DNA from: Bacteroidota bacterium | GTDB taxonomy: Bacteria > Bacteroidota > Bacteroidia > Chitinophagales > Chitinophagaceae | Assembly (NCBI GenBank): GCA_023433345.1 | Contig: JAEZDA010000061.1 | Location: 1-28,017 of the forward strand | Direction of reading: 5' to 3' | DNA: 28,017 nucleotides | Part shown: positions 7,962 through 15,986 of the stretch, piece by piece | How positions within the stretch are numbered: position 1 is the stretch's first letter | How the letters are laid out: each line of letters begins with the position of its first letter | The notes under the pieces: model-generated | What the model saw: the letters and a program-made list of their open reading frames with translations, nothing else | Told to the model about the DNA's origin: nothing | Databases searched by the model: none | Position numbers and translations under genes: made by a program

Positions 7962-9092
7962 TTATATCAGCTCTTTTAGCTTGGCAACTACCTCGTCAAC
8001 TTCTTCCTTTGTATTATACTTTGAAAAACTGAATCGCACTGTTACCTGGTTTGGGTTTTGATTTATCGCCCTGATTACATGACTTCCCTGCTCTGCACCG
8101 GATGTACAGGCGCTTCCACCACTGGCGCAAATATTATTGATGTCCAGGTTAAACAGTATCATCTCGGTTTTTTCATTCTTGGGAAAACTCACGCTCAACA
8201 CGGTGTATAAGCTTCTGCCTAAGGTATCGCCGTTAAAACCCACTCCTGGAATATGCTTCCTAAGTTCTTCATACATATAATATTTGAGTGTGCCAATATG
8301 AGCACTTTCCTCCTCATAATTGTTTGAAGCAAGTTCAAGAGCTTTCGCGAACCCGCAAATACCATAGATGTTTTCTGTTCCCGCCCGCATGTTTCTCTCC
8401 TGTGATCCGCCATGGATAAAAGGTTTGATTCGAACATTTTCATTGATGTAAAGGATACCGCAACCCTTAGGACCATGAAATTTGTGGGAAGACCCGGTTA
8501 TGAAGTGTACGGGTGTATTCCGGAGATCAAAAGGAAAGTGACCAACGGTTTGTACAGTATCGCTGTGAAAGTAGGCGTTGTACAACTTGCAGAGGTTTCC
8601 AACCTCATGAATATCTATCATATTGCCAATTTCATTGTTGGCATGCATAATAGAAACGATGGTTTTTTCTTCTGAAGCTGCAAGTAATTTTTCAAGATGA
8701 TCAACATCCACATGTCCGTCGGGCAGCAGATCAACGTAATCAACTTTCACCAGATCCTGCTGGTCGAGATATTCAACCGTATGAGAGACGGCATGGTGTT
8801 CGATCCGGCTGCTTATAATCCGCCTGCAACCGAGGTCCCTTACAGCAGATGTGAGCACGGTGTTGTTGCTTTCCGTTCCACAACTTGTAAAGAAGATCTC
8901 CGCGGGATGTGCATTCAGTAATTTTGCAACGGATTTCCTTGCAGACTCAACCGCCATCCTGTTTTCCCTTCCATATGAATAGATCGAGGAAGGATTTCCG
9001 AAGCTGGTTGTAAGAAAAGGCATCATCGCTTCAAGTACCACGGGGTCGAGGCTTGTAGTGGCAGCATTGTCGAAATAAATTCGTTTATCCAT
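7962..9092 (-). CDS. Cysteine desulfurase, IscS/NifS type
   Basis: 376 aa PLP enzyme that removes sulfur from L-cysteine as a protein persulfide for Fe-S clusters or tRNA thiolation. Seen: the N-terminal YFDNAATT; IEHHAV (97-102), whose His stacks on PLP; HANNEIG (150-156); HSDTVQ (176-181); the PLP lysine Lys204 in SSHKFHGPKG; RAGTEN (236-241); and the persulfide loop GGSACTSG with catalytic Cys329. This class I loop and the overall pattern fit IscS/NifS rather than SufS. It begins 19 bp after the glmM stop on the same strand and has no box of its own, so it is probably co-transcribed with glmM. No IscU, SufBCD or IscR partner lies in the window, so I leave the symbol blank. Confidence 0.93.
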   Translation of the reverse strand: MDKRIYFDNAATTSLDPVVLEAMMPFLTTSFGNPSSIYSYGRENRMAVESARKSVAKLLNAHPAEIFFTSCGTESNNTVLTSAVRDLGCRRIISSRIEHHAVSHTVEYLDQQDLVKVDYVDLLPDGHVDVDHLEKLLAASEEKTIVSIMHANNEIGNMIDIHEVGNLCKLYNAYFHSDTVQTVGHFPFDLRNTPVHFITGSSHKFHGPKGCGILYINENVRIKPFIHGGSQERNMRAGTENIYGICGFAKALELASNNYEEESAHIGTLKYYMYEELRKHIPGVGFNGDTLGRSLYTVLSVSFPKNEKTEMILFNLDINNICASGGSACTSGAEQGSHVIRAINQNPNQVTVRFSFSKYNTKEEVDEVVAKLKELI

Positions 9093-9111
9093 TGCAGTTA
9101 GTTTCGAAAAA

Positions 9112-10503
9112 TCACATGGCCTCCCTGATGTCTTTCATCAGGCGGCGCGCAATATTATCGGCAGTAGTTTCAAAATTGCTTTCCGAATAGATACGAATGA
9201 TGGGCTCAGTATTGCTTGTGCGAAGATGAACCCAATCGTTTTCAAATTCTATCTTCAAACCATCCTCAGTGTTCACCGGATGATTTTTATATTTTGTCTT
9301 TATTTTTTCAAACACATCTTTAACGTTGATGTTGTTCTCCAAAACAAGTTTATTCTTACTGATGAAATAATCAGGATAGGTATTACGAAGTTGCTTTGCA
9401 CTTTTACCACATTTCGCCAGATGGGAAAGAAATAAGGCAATGCCGATGAGAGCATCCCGGCCGTAATGAAGATCGGGAATAATTATTCCACCATTTCCTT
9501 CTCCGCCAATCACCGCATTCACCTCCTTCATTTTGTTTACTACATTCACCTCGCCTACTGCACTGGCGAAATACTCGCCGCCATGCTTAACCGTAACATC
9601 TTTAAGCGCACGAGTACTTGACAAATTACTAACGGTATTTCCTTTTTGCCTTGTTAAAACATAGTCTGCCACTGCTACCAGTGTATATTCTTCGCCGAAC
9701 ATCGTTCCGTCTTCGCAAACAAAACACAAGCGATCCACGTCGGGGTCAACAGCTATTCCGAGATGTGCCTTTTTCCGAACCACTTCCTGGCTCAAAGCTG
9801 AAAGATTTTCAGGAAGCGGCTCCGGGTTGTGAGCAAATTTCCCATTAACCTCGCCATGTAAAATTTCTATATCCTCCACTCCTAATGCAGCAAGCAAGCG
9901 CGGAACTGCTATTGAGCCTGTACTATTGATGGCATCGAGCACTATCTTAAAACCCGCTCCGGCTATGGCCTTTCGATCAACCCATTTGTTTTTTAAAATA
10001 TGTGCGATGTGCTCATCAAGCATGCTGGTATTTTCCGTAACCGAGCCGAGGCAATCAACTTCAGCGAAATTGTATGCGTCCGCTGCTGCTATATCAAGAA
10101 TCTTTTTTCCTTCCTCCCCACTTATAAACTCACCCTGTGCATTAAGTAATTTCAGAGCGTTCCATTCTTTAGGATTATGGCTTGCGGTGATAATAATGCC
10201 ACCATCGCAGCCTAGTATTTTCACGGCCATTTCAACCGTAGGAGTTGTGCTTAAACCAAGATCAACCACATCGATGCCCAGGCCCACCAAGGTAGCGTTC
10301 ACCAGTTGACTTACCATTGTACCGCTAATGCGACCATCTCTTCCAACTACAACTTTTTTCGCGGCAGCTTTCTTTGCTTTATTCCCTGAAAGCCATGTTC
10401 CGTATGCCGCAGTAAATTTAACCACATCAAGCGGGGTGAGGTTTTCATTAACGGTTCCGCCGATAGTGCCGCGTATACCCGAGATACTTTTTATGAGAGA
10501 CAT
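9112..10503 (-). CDS. glmM: Phosphoglucosamine mutase (phosphohexomutase superfamily)
   Basis: 463 aa from ATG 10503; a TTG 33 nt upstream is in frame, but the promoter box overlaps that extension. All phosphohexomutase landmarks are present: catalytic phosphoserine Ser108 in TASHNP, the metal-binding DPDVDR (Asp253, Asp255, Asp257), the sugar-recognition loop GEGNGG (334-339) and the phosphate-binding RTSNTEP (428-434). The enzyme would convert glucosamine-6-P to glucosamine-1-P for UDP-GlcNAc, and so for peptidoglycan and LPS. The GEGNGG loop differs from the GEQSGH loop of enterobacterial GlmM and resembles the archaeal/Bacteroidota branch, so phosphomannomutase or phosphoglucomutase activity cannot be excluded. 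It is followed by cysteine desulfurase and is divergent from the methyltransferase. Confidence 0.85.
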   Translation of the reverse strand: MSLIKSISGIRGTIGGTVNENLTPLDVVKFTAAYGTWLSGNKAKKAAAKKVVVGRDGRISGTMVSQLVNATLVGLGIDVVDLGLSTTPTVEMAVKILGCDGGIIITASHNPKEWNALKLLNAQGEFISGEEGKKILDIAAADAYNFAEVDCLGSVTENTSMLDEHIAHILKNKWVDRKAIAGAGFKIVLDAINSTGSIAVPRLLAALGVEDIEILHGEVNGKFAHNPEPLPENLSALSQEVVRKKAHLGIAVDPDVDRLCFVCEDGTMFGEEYTLVAVADYVLTRQKGNTVSNLSSTRALKDVTVKHGGEYFASAVGEVNVVNKMKEVNAVIGGEGNGGIIIPDLHYGRDALIGIALFLSHLAKCGKSAKQLRNTYPDYFISKNKLVLENNINVKDVFEKIKTKYKNHPVNTEDGLKIEFENDWVHLRTSNTEPIIRIYSESNFETTADNIARRLMKDIREAM

Positions 10504-10524
10504 GAAGGATGCAAATTTGGGCTG

Positions 10525-10532
10525 CAAAGATA
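10525..10532 (-). promoter_or_regulatory. glmM -7 box
   Basis: Exact TATCTTTG on the minus strand, 21 nt before the glmM ATG. It supports ATG 10503 over the upstream TTG, which lies inside or upstream of the expected transcription start. No clear -33 TTG at the usual spacing. Confidence 0.55.
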
Positions 10533-10579
10533 ACAAACCACCTTAATAAATCGGGCGGGAAGAGGTGTCATTTGTCACA

Positions 10580-10587
10580 TATCTTTG
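10580..10587 (+). promoter_or_regulatory. -7 box of the methyltransferase gene
   Basis: Exact TATCTTTG ending 4 nt before ATG 10592, the same spacing as at mutS. It predicts a transcript starting at or next to the ATG and argues against the in-frame GTG at 10565. Confidence 0.55.
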
Positions 10588-10591
10588 CGGT

Positions 10592-11329
10592 ATGGAGCCC
10601 TGGTTCAGGAACTGGTTTAATTCACCCTATTATCACCTGTTGTATTTCAACCGCGATGAGAAGGAAGCTGCACTGTTCATCGATAAACTTATCAGCCACC
10701 TTTCACCCCCGTCCACAAGTCGCATGCTTGATGTTGCATGCGGAAAAGGCCGCCACTCCATCCAACTCGCGGAAAAAGGATTTGATGTTACAGGCATCGA
10801 CCTCAGCCTGGAAAGCATCACTGAAGCGCTTAAGTTTGAAAAAGAAAATCTGCACTTTTATGTGCATGATATGCGCCAACCGTTTCGCATAAATTATTAC
10901 GACTACGCCTTTAATTTTTTTACGAGCTTCGGATATTTCCAAAGTCCGCGTGAAAATGACAGCGCCATAAGAACCATCAGCAATTCATTAAAGCATAATG
11001 GCAAATTTGTTATGGATTATCTTAATGTGCATTATGCTGAAGACCACACCATCCATCGCTCCGAAAAAAGTGTTGATGATGTGAACTTTGTATTAACGAA
11101 ATGGTACGATGAAAATTTCTTTTATAAAAAGATCGAAATAGAAGATGATTCGCTTGAGGAACCGTTAGTATTTACAGAAAAGGTCGCAAAATTCTCCCTC
11201 GGTGATTTCAATGACATGTTTTCCTTCCAGGGTATGCAGATTAAAGAAGTTTTTGGCAGTTATCAATTCGAAGCCTACCACATCAGGAATTCTCCAAGGC
11301 TCATTATGGTGGCTGAAAAGGTCAGGTAA
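10592..11329 (+). CDS. Class I SAM-dependent methyltransferase
   Basis: 245 aa. The Rossmann SAM-binding motif I is LDVACGKGRHS at 46-56, followed by the acidic end of strand beta-2 at Asp70 (GFDVTGIDLS). Motif IV-like 'YDYAFNFFTSFGYF' lies near 105-118. The N-terminus (WFRNWFNSPYYHLLYFNRD) is a pattern seen in a family of bacterial class I methyltransferases of unknown substrate. The C-terminal third (FYKKIEIED, FSLGDFNDMFSFQGM) looks like the extra beta strands of that family. Substrate is not determinable from sequence. It is divergent from glmM and convergent with the sulfatase pair. The start at 10592 is chosen because a promoter box lies just upstream and the longer GTG start would overlap it. 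Confidence 0.85.
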   Translation: MEPWFRNWFNSPYYHLLYFNRDEKEAALFIDKLISHLSPPSTSRMLDVACGKGRHSIQLAEKGFDVTGIDLSLESITEALKFEKENLHFYVHDMRQPFRINYYDYAFNFFTSFGYFQSPRENDSAIRTISNSLKHNGKFVMDYLNVHYAEDHTIHRSEKSVDDVNFVLTKWYDENFFYKKIEIEDDSLEEPLVFTEKVAKFSLGDFNDMFSFQGMQIKEVFGSYQFEAYHIRNSPRLIMVAEKVR

Positions 11330-11370
11330 ACATCACTGCCGGGATCAATAATTTCGAACGGCGGTTCTGC

Positions 11371-13353
11371 TTAACGGTTGTTCATCAGCATCCATTTGCT
11401 TGTTTCATAAATTGCGGTAGTAAGTTCCGATAAATTTCTGCGAATAGAATCCTGTTGAGCCTGTGAATAAACCGGAGAAGGCGTTTTAACCGGAACCATT
11501 TCCTCCTTTTGCATCCGGATGTTTTTTCGGAAGAAATAATCATCATTTACAACGCCGATCCAGCCGGGGGCATGGTAAATTATAAATGCAATATTTTCTT
11601 GTGAAGTTGAATCCAATACATTTCTTCCGAGCGATGTGTTTGTGTAGGGCTGCTGCACTAAGCCTGCAACAGTGGGCAGAACATCGATCTGCGAAACCAC
11701 TTTTGAATACACCCGTGGCGAGATGAGGCCCGGCGAATAGATGAGAAAGGGTACATGCTCCTCGCTCAGACGCTGCTCATTCCAAGCAGGTGGATAAAAT
11801 GCTCCTGTTCTTCCTTCAACCCCATGATCGCCCAGAAATACAAAAATAGTGTTGTCAAAATAAGCCTCACCTGAGGCCGCCTCCATAAATTTTCCAATGC
11901 AATAATCCGTGTATGCGAACGCATGAAACTCTTCAAGGCTTTCGAAACCGTATTTCTCAAGTTCATCTTCGCTAACAAACCTGCGCACGAAGCCTGTATC
12001 TTCAGGAGGAATGGCATAGGGTCTTTGATTGTTGGCCATTTGAATGATCGAGAAAAAGGGCTTCTGCTGTTGAGACATTACGGCATTGGCTTCGAGAAAA
12101 AGATTTTTGTCGCTGATTCCCCATACATTGAATTTTGGCGAGCGATAGTGACCTTCTTCGTATATTTTAACGCCTGAAACATTTTTTATAAGAGAACTGT
12201 AATTATTAAATTGGCTCCTCCCGCCAACAAAGTACATTTTCTCATAACCTTCGAAATCATTTATAATGGTTCGCTTTTTCAAGCTGCTTTCATTTCTTGC
12301 AGATAAATTCCCGGGCCGAACATCAGGAATGCCCGTTAGTGTTGCAAACAGGGCCCGTGCCGTGCCGAAGGAAGTTGCAAAGCAGCGCTCAAAAAAAATT
12401 CCCTTTTTTGAGAGTCCGTTAAAATATGGTGTAGCATTCAGCGGGTTCCCGCTCATGCTGCTTTTATACATACTAAAACTCTCACAAAGAACAAGAACTA
12501 CGTTTGGCTGACCTTCCAATGCCCTGCTACCGGGAAGGCCTAGACGCAAATATGGATCAGAACCTTCAGGCGTTTTCTTTATACCTAAAAACTTCGCTAT
12601 GCGGGGATAATTTCTTTTTGCATCGGCATTTTCGTCCTGCTTTTGAAAACGAAGTGTTGTAAAGAAATTTTGCAAAGGGTTAAGAGCAAGGTTGCTTTTA
12701 AATTCATTGTCTAGGTTGAAAGCCCTGAAAAAATTAAGCGGGCGGGCAGTGAAGAAGCCATACATGAACCAGCACAGCACAAGTATGGCAATCAACGACC
12801 AGCGCCTGCGATAATCGAACTTATGTACATTGATATTTTTACCGGTGACGCCAACATGCACTTTCTTGAACATCCATACCATCATTAGCATTGCACCGAT
12901 AACACCGATCAGGATCCAGATCACCGGGTAACTTTGCCATACCATCTGGAAACTTTCTTTCGGATGCGCAGTAAATACCAATGCTTCGGCATTCAACCTT
13001 GAGTTGGCATAAGAGAATTGGCCGAAATCGGCGCCATAGAAAAACAATACCAGGAGTGTTACAAAACCAAGATAAAATGTCCAGAATTTCTTTCCTCGCT
13101 CGCTGAAAAAGGGTGAGAGCCTTGGAAATAATGAAAAGAAAGCAACTGGCATTAAAAGGAATGCGATCCAACGGAGATCATACTTCAGTCCGAGCCAGAA
13201 AGAAGGGAGCAATTCAGTCCATGATGTTTGAGATGGCTTAAAGAAGAATACTGTAGCTACTCTAAAAGTGGTGAAGATGAAAAGGTAAATGAAAAAAACC
13301 TTCACCAGCCACTGGATGGTTTTGGATACACGCCATTTTACAAGGAAGGTCAT
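11371..13353 (-). CDS. LtaS/EptA-like membrane sulfatase-fold phosphotransferase, copy 2
   Basis: 660 aa. About five hydrophobic segments occupy residues 1-210, followed by a large extracytoplasmic alkaline phosphatase/sulfatase-superfamily domain (about 280-600). Catalytic features: VVLVLCESFSMYKSS (metal-ligand Glu), SFGTARALFATLTG with probable nucleophile Thr331, VWGISDKNLF, IIQMANNQRPY and FLGDHGVEGR (Asp-His metal ligands), with EHVPFLIYSPG near the end. Relatives transfer phosphoglycerol or phosphoethanolamine from phospholipids to envelope glycans or lipid A; some hydrolyse sulfate esters. The acceptor here is unknown, and lipoteichoic acid is not expected in a Gram-negative. ATG 13353 overlaps the TGA of the preceding homologue (ATGA), so translation is probably coupled. 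It is paralogous to that neighbour throughout, including matching motif order. Confidence 0.85.
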   Translation of the reverse strand: MTFLVKWRVSKTIQWLVKVFFIYLFIFTTFRVATVFFFKPSQTSWTELLPSFWLGLKYDLRWIAFLLMPVAFFSLFPRLSPFFSERGKKFWTFYLGFVTLLVLFFYGADFGQFSYANSRLNAEALVFTAHPKESFQMVWQSYPVIWILIGVIGAMLMMVWMFKKVHVGVTGKNINVHKFDYRRRWSLIAILVLCWFMYGFFTARPLNFFRAFNLDNEFKSNLALNPLQNFFTTLRFQKQDENADAKRNYPRIAKFLGIKKTPEGSDPYLRLGLPGSRALEGQPNVVLVLCESFSMYKSSMSGNPLNATPYFNGLSKKGIFFERCFATSFGTARALFATLTGIPDVRPGNLSARNESSLKKRTIINDFEGYEKMYFVGGRSQFNNYSSLIKNVSGVKIYEEGHYRSPKFNVWGISDKNLFLEANAVMSQQQKPFFSIIQMANNQRPYAIPPEDTGFVRRFVSEDELEKYGFESLEEFHAFAYTDYCIGKFMEAASGEAYFDNTIFVFLGDHGVEGRTGAFYPPAWNEQRLSEEHVPFLIYSPGLISPRVYSKVVSQIDVLPTVAGLVQQPYTNTSLGRNVLDSTSQENIAFIIYHAPGWIGVVNDDYFFRKNIRMQKEEMVPVKTPSPVYSQAQQDSIRRNLSELTTAIYETSKWMLMNNR

Positions 13354-15344
13354 TGTTTGGTTTTGCTGACAGGTTTTTTATTGTTAAGTAATAAGTACCG
13401 GGACGTTTCATAAAACGCCTCAGTTATTTTCTGCATTCTTTTCATGATACTGTCCTGTTCTGCCTGTGTGGCCGTAAGGGGTTCATCAGTCATAGAAACA
13501 AGCTTCACGACGCCCGACTTGGATTTTTCAAAGTAAACTTTGTTTCCCACGAGGGCTATGCTTTGCAAGTCTGGATTAGCGATGAAGGCATAACGATCCG
13601 TATACGAACTATCAGTAAGGTCTCGCCCAAGAGCAGAATTGGTGTATGGCTGGCGTAGAATTCCTGCAATGGTCGGTAACACATCAAGCTGAGACGCGAC
13701 ACGATTGTCGCGCACAGAGCGTACAAATCCCGGATAATAAAAAAGTAACGGAACATGTTCAGAAACGAGTGATTGATCTGTATAAACACGCGGAAGCGTT
13801 CCACCGGCGTCTCCGGCAATTCCATGATCTCCTACGAAAACGAAAAGGGTGTTGCTGAAATATTCCTCTTTTGCCGCAGAGTGCATGAATTGTTGGATAC
13901 AAAAATCCATATAACGGAATGCATTCAGCTCCTCACTATTTTCAAAGCCATATTTGTTTAAAGAGTCTTTGGGAAGGGATATCTTCTTGAAATAAGTGAG
14001 ATCTTCTGCAGGAATTGTATAAGGCCGGTGGTTATTCGCCGTTTGAATGATCGCAAAGAAGGGTTGTTTTTTTTCGGAAAGGATCTTATTCGATTCCAGG
14101 AAGAGATTCTTATCGCTTATTCCCCAAACGTCTTCCTGTGCCGCTTTAAAATCCTGCTGTTCATAAATACGTATTCCTTCCAGGTTATTTGTCAATACGC
14201 CCCTGATATTTGCCCAGCTCGTATTACCACCCAGGAAGTAGAATTTCTCATAACCCCGGAAATCGTTTATGATGCTGTGCTGATCGACTGCATTGGGATT
14301 GCGGCTTGCCGTTTTTGGTCTTTCAACATCCGGAATTCCCGTAATAGTCGCCCAAACGCCCCGCGCTGTGCCGGTAGCCGGGGTGAAACACCTGTCGAAA
14401 AACAAACCGTGCCTGCTGATAGAATCAAAGTATGGAGATGCATTGATACGATTGCCGACCATACTGCTTTTATACATACTGTAACTTTCACAGATCACCA
14501 ATATTACATTAGGCTTTTTGGTGAGCGTGTCGGCAAAACCTATTTTTCGTTTATACGATAACGTTAGGGTATCCGCTGCTGTTACACCGAGATAATCAGC
14601 CATTGTTGGATAATAATGCCGCACTTTCTCCATATCGAAACCCGAGTTCCTGAATTTCAGTGTGCTCATGAAGCTTTGAAATGGATTCAATGCAATTGCA
14701 GCTTTAAACTCGTCGCCAAAACGATAGGCATCACTCCATCTAAGCGGGAATTGTGCCACGCGACCGAAAACGAAAAAGCCCATCATTAATACAAATGCGA
14801 TATGATTCACCACCCTGTACTTACGCGTGGGGGAAACAGGCAGCTTTAATGAATTTTTCAGTATTTTCTTCATCAACAAAAACCATAGAGCCAGTAAAAC
14901 AATTACAATGACCGTTACTGTAAGAACCGGGTATGACTGCTTCATCATTGTTGCGGAAATTCCGGCATCTTCCGCAAAATTCAACACTGATGCGTTTAAC
15001 CTCACCCGCAGGTAGTCGTAATGGTAAAAATCGGCTACATAAAAAACCAGGCAGATTAAAAATGCGAGGGAAAGTATGAAAAGCCATGTTTTCCTTGCTC
15101 CATCGTTTCTGAAGGGATTTAAGAAGGGGATTGTTGTTAAGATGAATATGGAAATTCCCACAATTCCTACCACCCTCAAGTCATATCTCAGGCCAAGAAA
15201 AAATGCCGATCCGCTGAAGGAGCGCCCTTCCGGCTTATAATGAATGAAAAAAATCAGCCGGTAGAGCATCATGAAAAGCAGGAACATTGCGATAACCGTT
15301 AAAATCCATCGTAGTGTTCGCGGTACTTTATTCAATACACCCAT
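13350..15344 (-). CDS. LtaS/EptA-like membrane sulfatase-fold phosphotransferase, copy 1
   Basis: 664 aa from ATG 15344; a TTG two codons earlier is possible. Same plan as its downstream neighbour: N-terminal membrane segments (about 14-34, 48-74, 85-110, 130-155, 175-200), then an extracytoplasmic sulfatase-fold domain. Motifs are VILVICESYSMYKSS (metal-ligand Glu), ATGTARGVWATITGIPDV with probable nucleophile Thr326, VWGISDKNLFLES, IIQTANNHRPYTIP and VFVGDHGIAGD, then EHVPLLFYYPG. Probably first gene of a two-gene operon and divergent from a PAP2 phosphatase 69 bp away. Substrate is unknown; pEtN or phosphoglycerol transfer is inferred from the family. The C-terminal tail is basic (…KKPVSKTKQ). 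Confidence 0.85.
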   Translation of the reverse strand: MGVLNKVPRTLRWILTVIAMFLLFMMLYRLIFFIHYKPEGRSFSGSAFFLGLRYDLRVVGIVGISIFILTTIPFLNPFRNDGARKTWLFILSLAFLICLVFYVADFYHYDYLRVRLNASVLNFAEDAGISATMMKQSYPVLTVTVIVIVLLALWFLLMKKILKNSLKLPVSPTRKYRVVNHIAFVLMMGFFVFGRVAQFPLRWSDAYRFGDEFKAAIALNPFQSFMSTLKFRNSGFDMEKVRHYYPTMADYLGVTAADTLTLSYKRKIGFADTLTKKPNVILVICESYSMYKSSMVGNRINASPYFDSISRHGLFFDRCFTPATGTARGVWATITGIPDVERPKTASRNPNAVDQHSIINDFRGYEKFYFLGGNTSWANIRGVLTNNLEGIRIYEQQDFKAAQEDVWGISDKNLFLESNKILSEKKQPFFAIIQTANNHRPYTIPAEDLTYFKKISLPKDSLNKYGFENSEELNAFRYMDFCIQQFMHSAAKEEYFSNTLFVFVGDHGIAGDAGGTLPRVYTDQSLVSEHVPLLFYYPGFVRSVRDNRVASQLDVLPTIAGILRQPYTNSALGRDLTDSSYTDRYAFIANPDLQSIALVGNKVYFEKSKSGVVKLVSMTDEPLTATQAEQDSIMKRMQKITEAFYETSRYLLLNNKKPVSKTKQ

Positions 15345-15380
15345 TTGCAATAATTGTGGCAGCGGCTAAATTAGTTTAAT

Positions 15381-15388
15381 TATTTTTG
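15381..15388 (+). promoter_or_regulatory. -7 box upstream of the PAP2 gene
   Basis: Exact TATTTTTG, 25 nt before ATG 15414. The nearest upstream TTG (15354-15356) is 24 bp away, longer than the usual 19-21. Confidence 0.45.
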
Positions 15389-15413
15389 ACTGCTTTATCA
15401 AAGCATTTCCTGC

Positions 15414-15986
15414 ATGGAGAAGATCATAGCGTTAGACAGGCAACTGTTCGCAAAATTGAACGGTGAATGGCATAATGGATTCTTCGACAGCTTTTTTCCC
15501 ATTCTCAGAACTTCACAAACCTCCTATGCATTATATATTTTTTTGCTGGTTTTTGTACTGATCAATGCAGACAAAAACCGCTGGTGGTGGCTTCTCTTTG
15601 TAATACTTACTGCAGTATTAACTGATTTTATCAGCAGTGACCTTATTAAAGAAAATTTTATCCGGCTTCGCCCTTGCAATGATCCGTCATTAGAGCCGCC
15701 GGCGCGTTTCCTTCTTGGATACCGACCTCAAAGTTCCAGTTTTACCTCTTCGCACGCGGTAAACCATTTTGGCCTCGCAACCTTTTTCTATTTCACATTA
15801 CTGCCTTATTTCAAAAAGTGGGGCCTTCTTTTCTTTGTTTGGGCCGCCAGCATTTGCTATGCCCAGGTATATGTTGGTGTTCATTTTCCGCTTGATGTAC
15901 TTGCGGGGAGTGGGATTGGCTTTCTTTTCGGATATTTGTCCGCACGTTCGTTTAATAAACATTACGGATTAGCATCTATCACATGA
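15414..15986 (+). CDS. PAP2-family membrane phosphatase
   Basis: 190 aa with about five to six membrane segments. The three PAP2 active-site motifs are present: K-x6-RP (Lys79, Arg86-Pro87), the SSH element in SFTSSHA (catalytic His114) and the third motif with His157 and Asp161 (QVYVGVHFPLD). At the position usually held by Arg in the third motif (SR-x5-H) this protein has Gln151. Family members dephosphorylate undecaprenyl pyrophosphate, phosphatidic acid, PGP or lipid A; the substrate here is open. The stop overlaps the next start by 4 bp (ATGA), so it forms an operon with the CNNM-type protein. It is divergent from the sulfatase pair; a joint envelope role is inference only. Confidence 0.88.
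   Translation: MEKIIALDRQLFAKLNGEWHNGFFDSFFPILRTSQTSYALYIFLLVFVLINADKNRWWWLLFVILTAVLTDFISSDLIKENFIRLRPCNDPSLEPPARFLLGYRPQSSSFTSSHAVNHFGLATFFYFTLLPYFKKWGLLFFVWAASICYAQVYVGVHFPLDVLAGSGIGFLFGYLSARSFNKHYGLASIT

Noticed and set aside
8395..8460. tRNA-like 'GATTCGAAC' string
   Set aside because: It is inside the cysteine desulfurase coding sequence, with no acceptor stem or cloverleaf around it.
10504..10536. TTG-initiated extension of glmM
   Set aside because: The extension overlaps an exact TATCTTTG box, and ATG 10503 starts the canonical MSLIKSISGIRGTIGG.
14028..14561. 177-codon plus-strand ORF inside the first sulfatase gene
   Set aside because: It is the shadow of a well-supported minus-strand coding region carrying the catalytic motifs, and its product resembles no family.
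11371..15344. Lipoteichoic acid synthases in the strict sense
   Set aside because: The fold and motifs fit the LtaS-like superfamily, but type IX secretion tails and LolA show a diderm Bacteroidota, where lipoteichoic acid is not expected.
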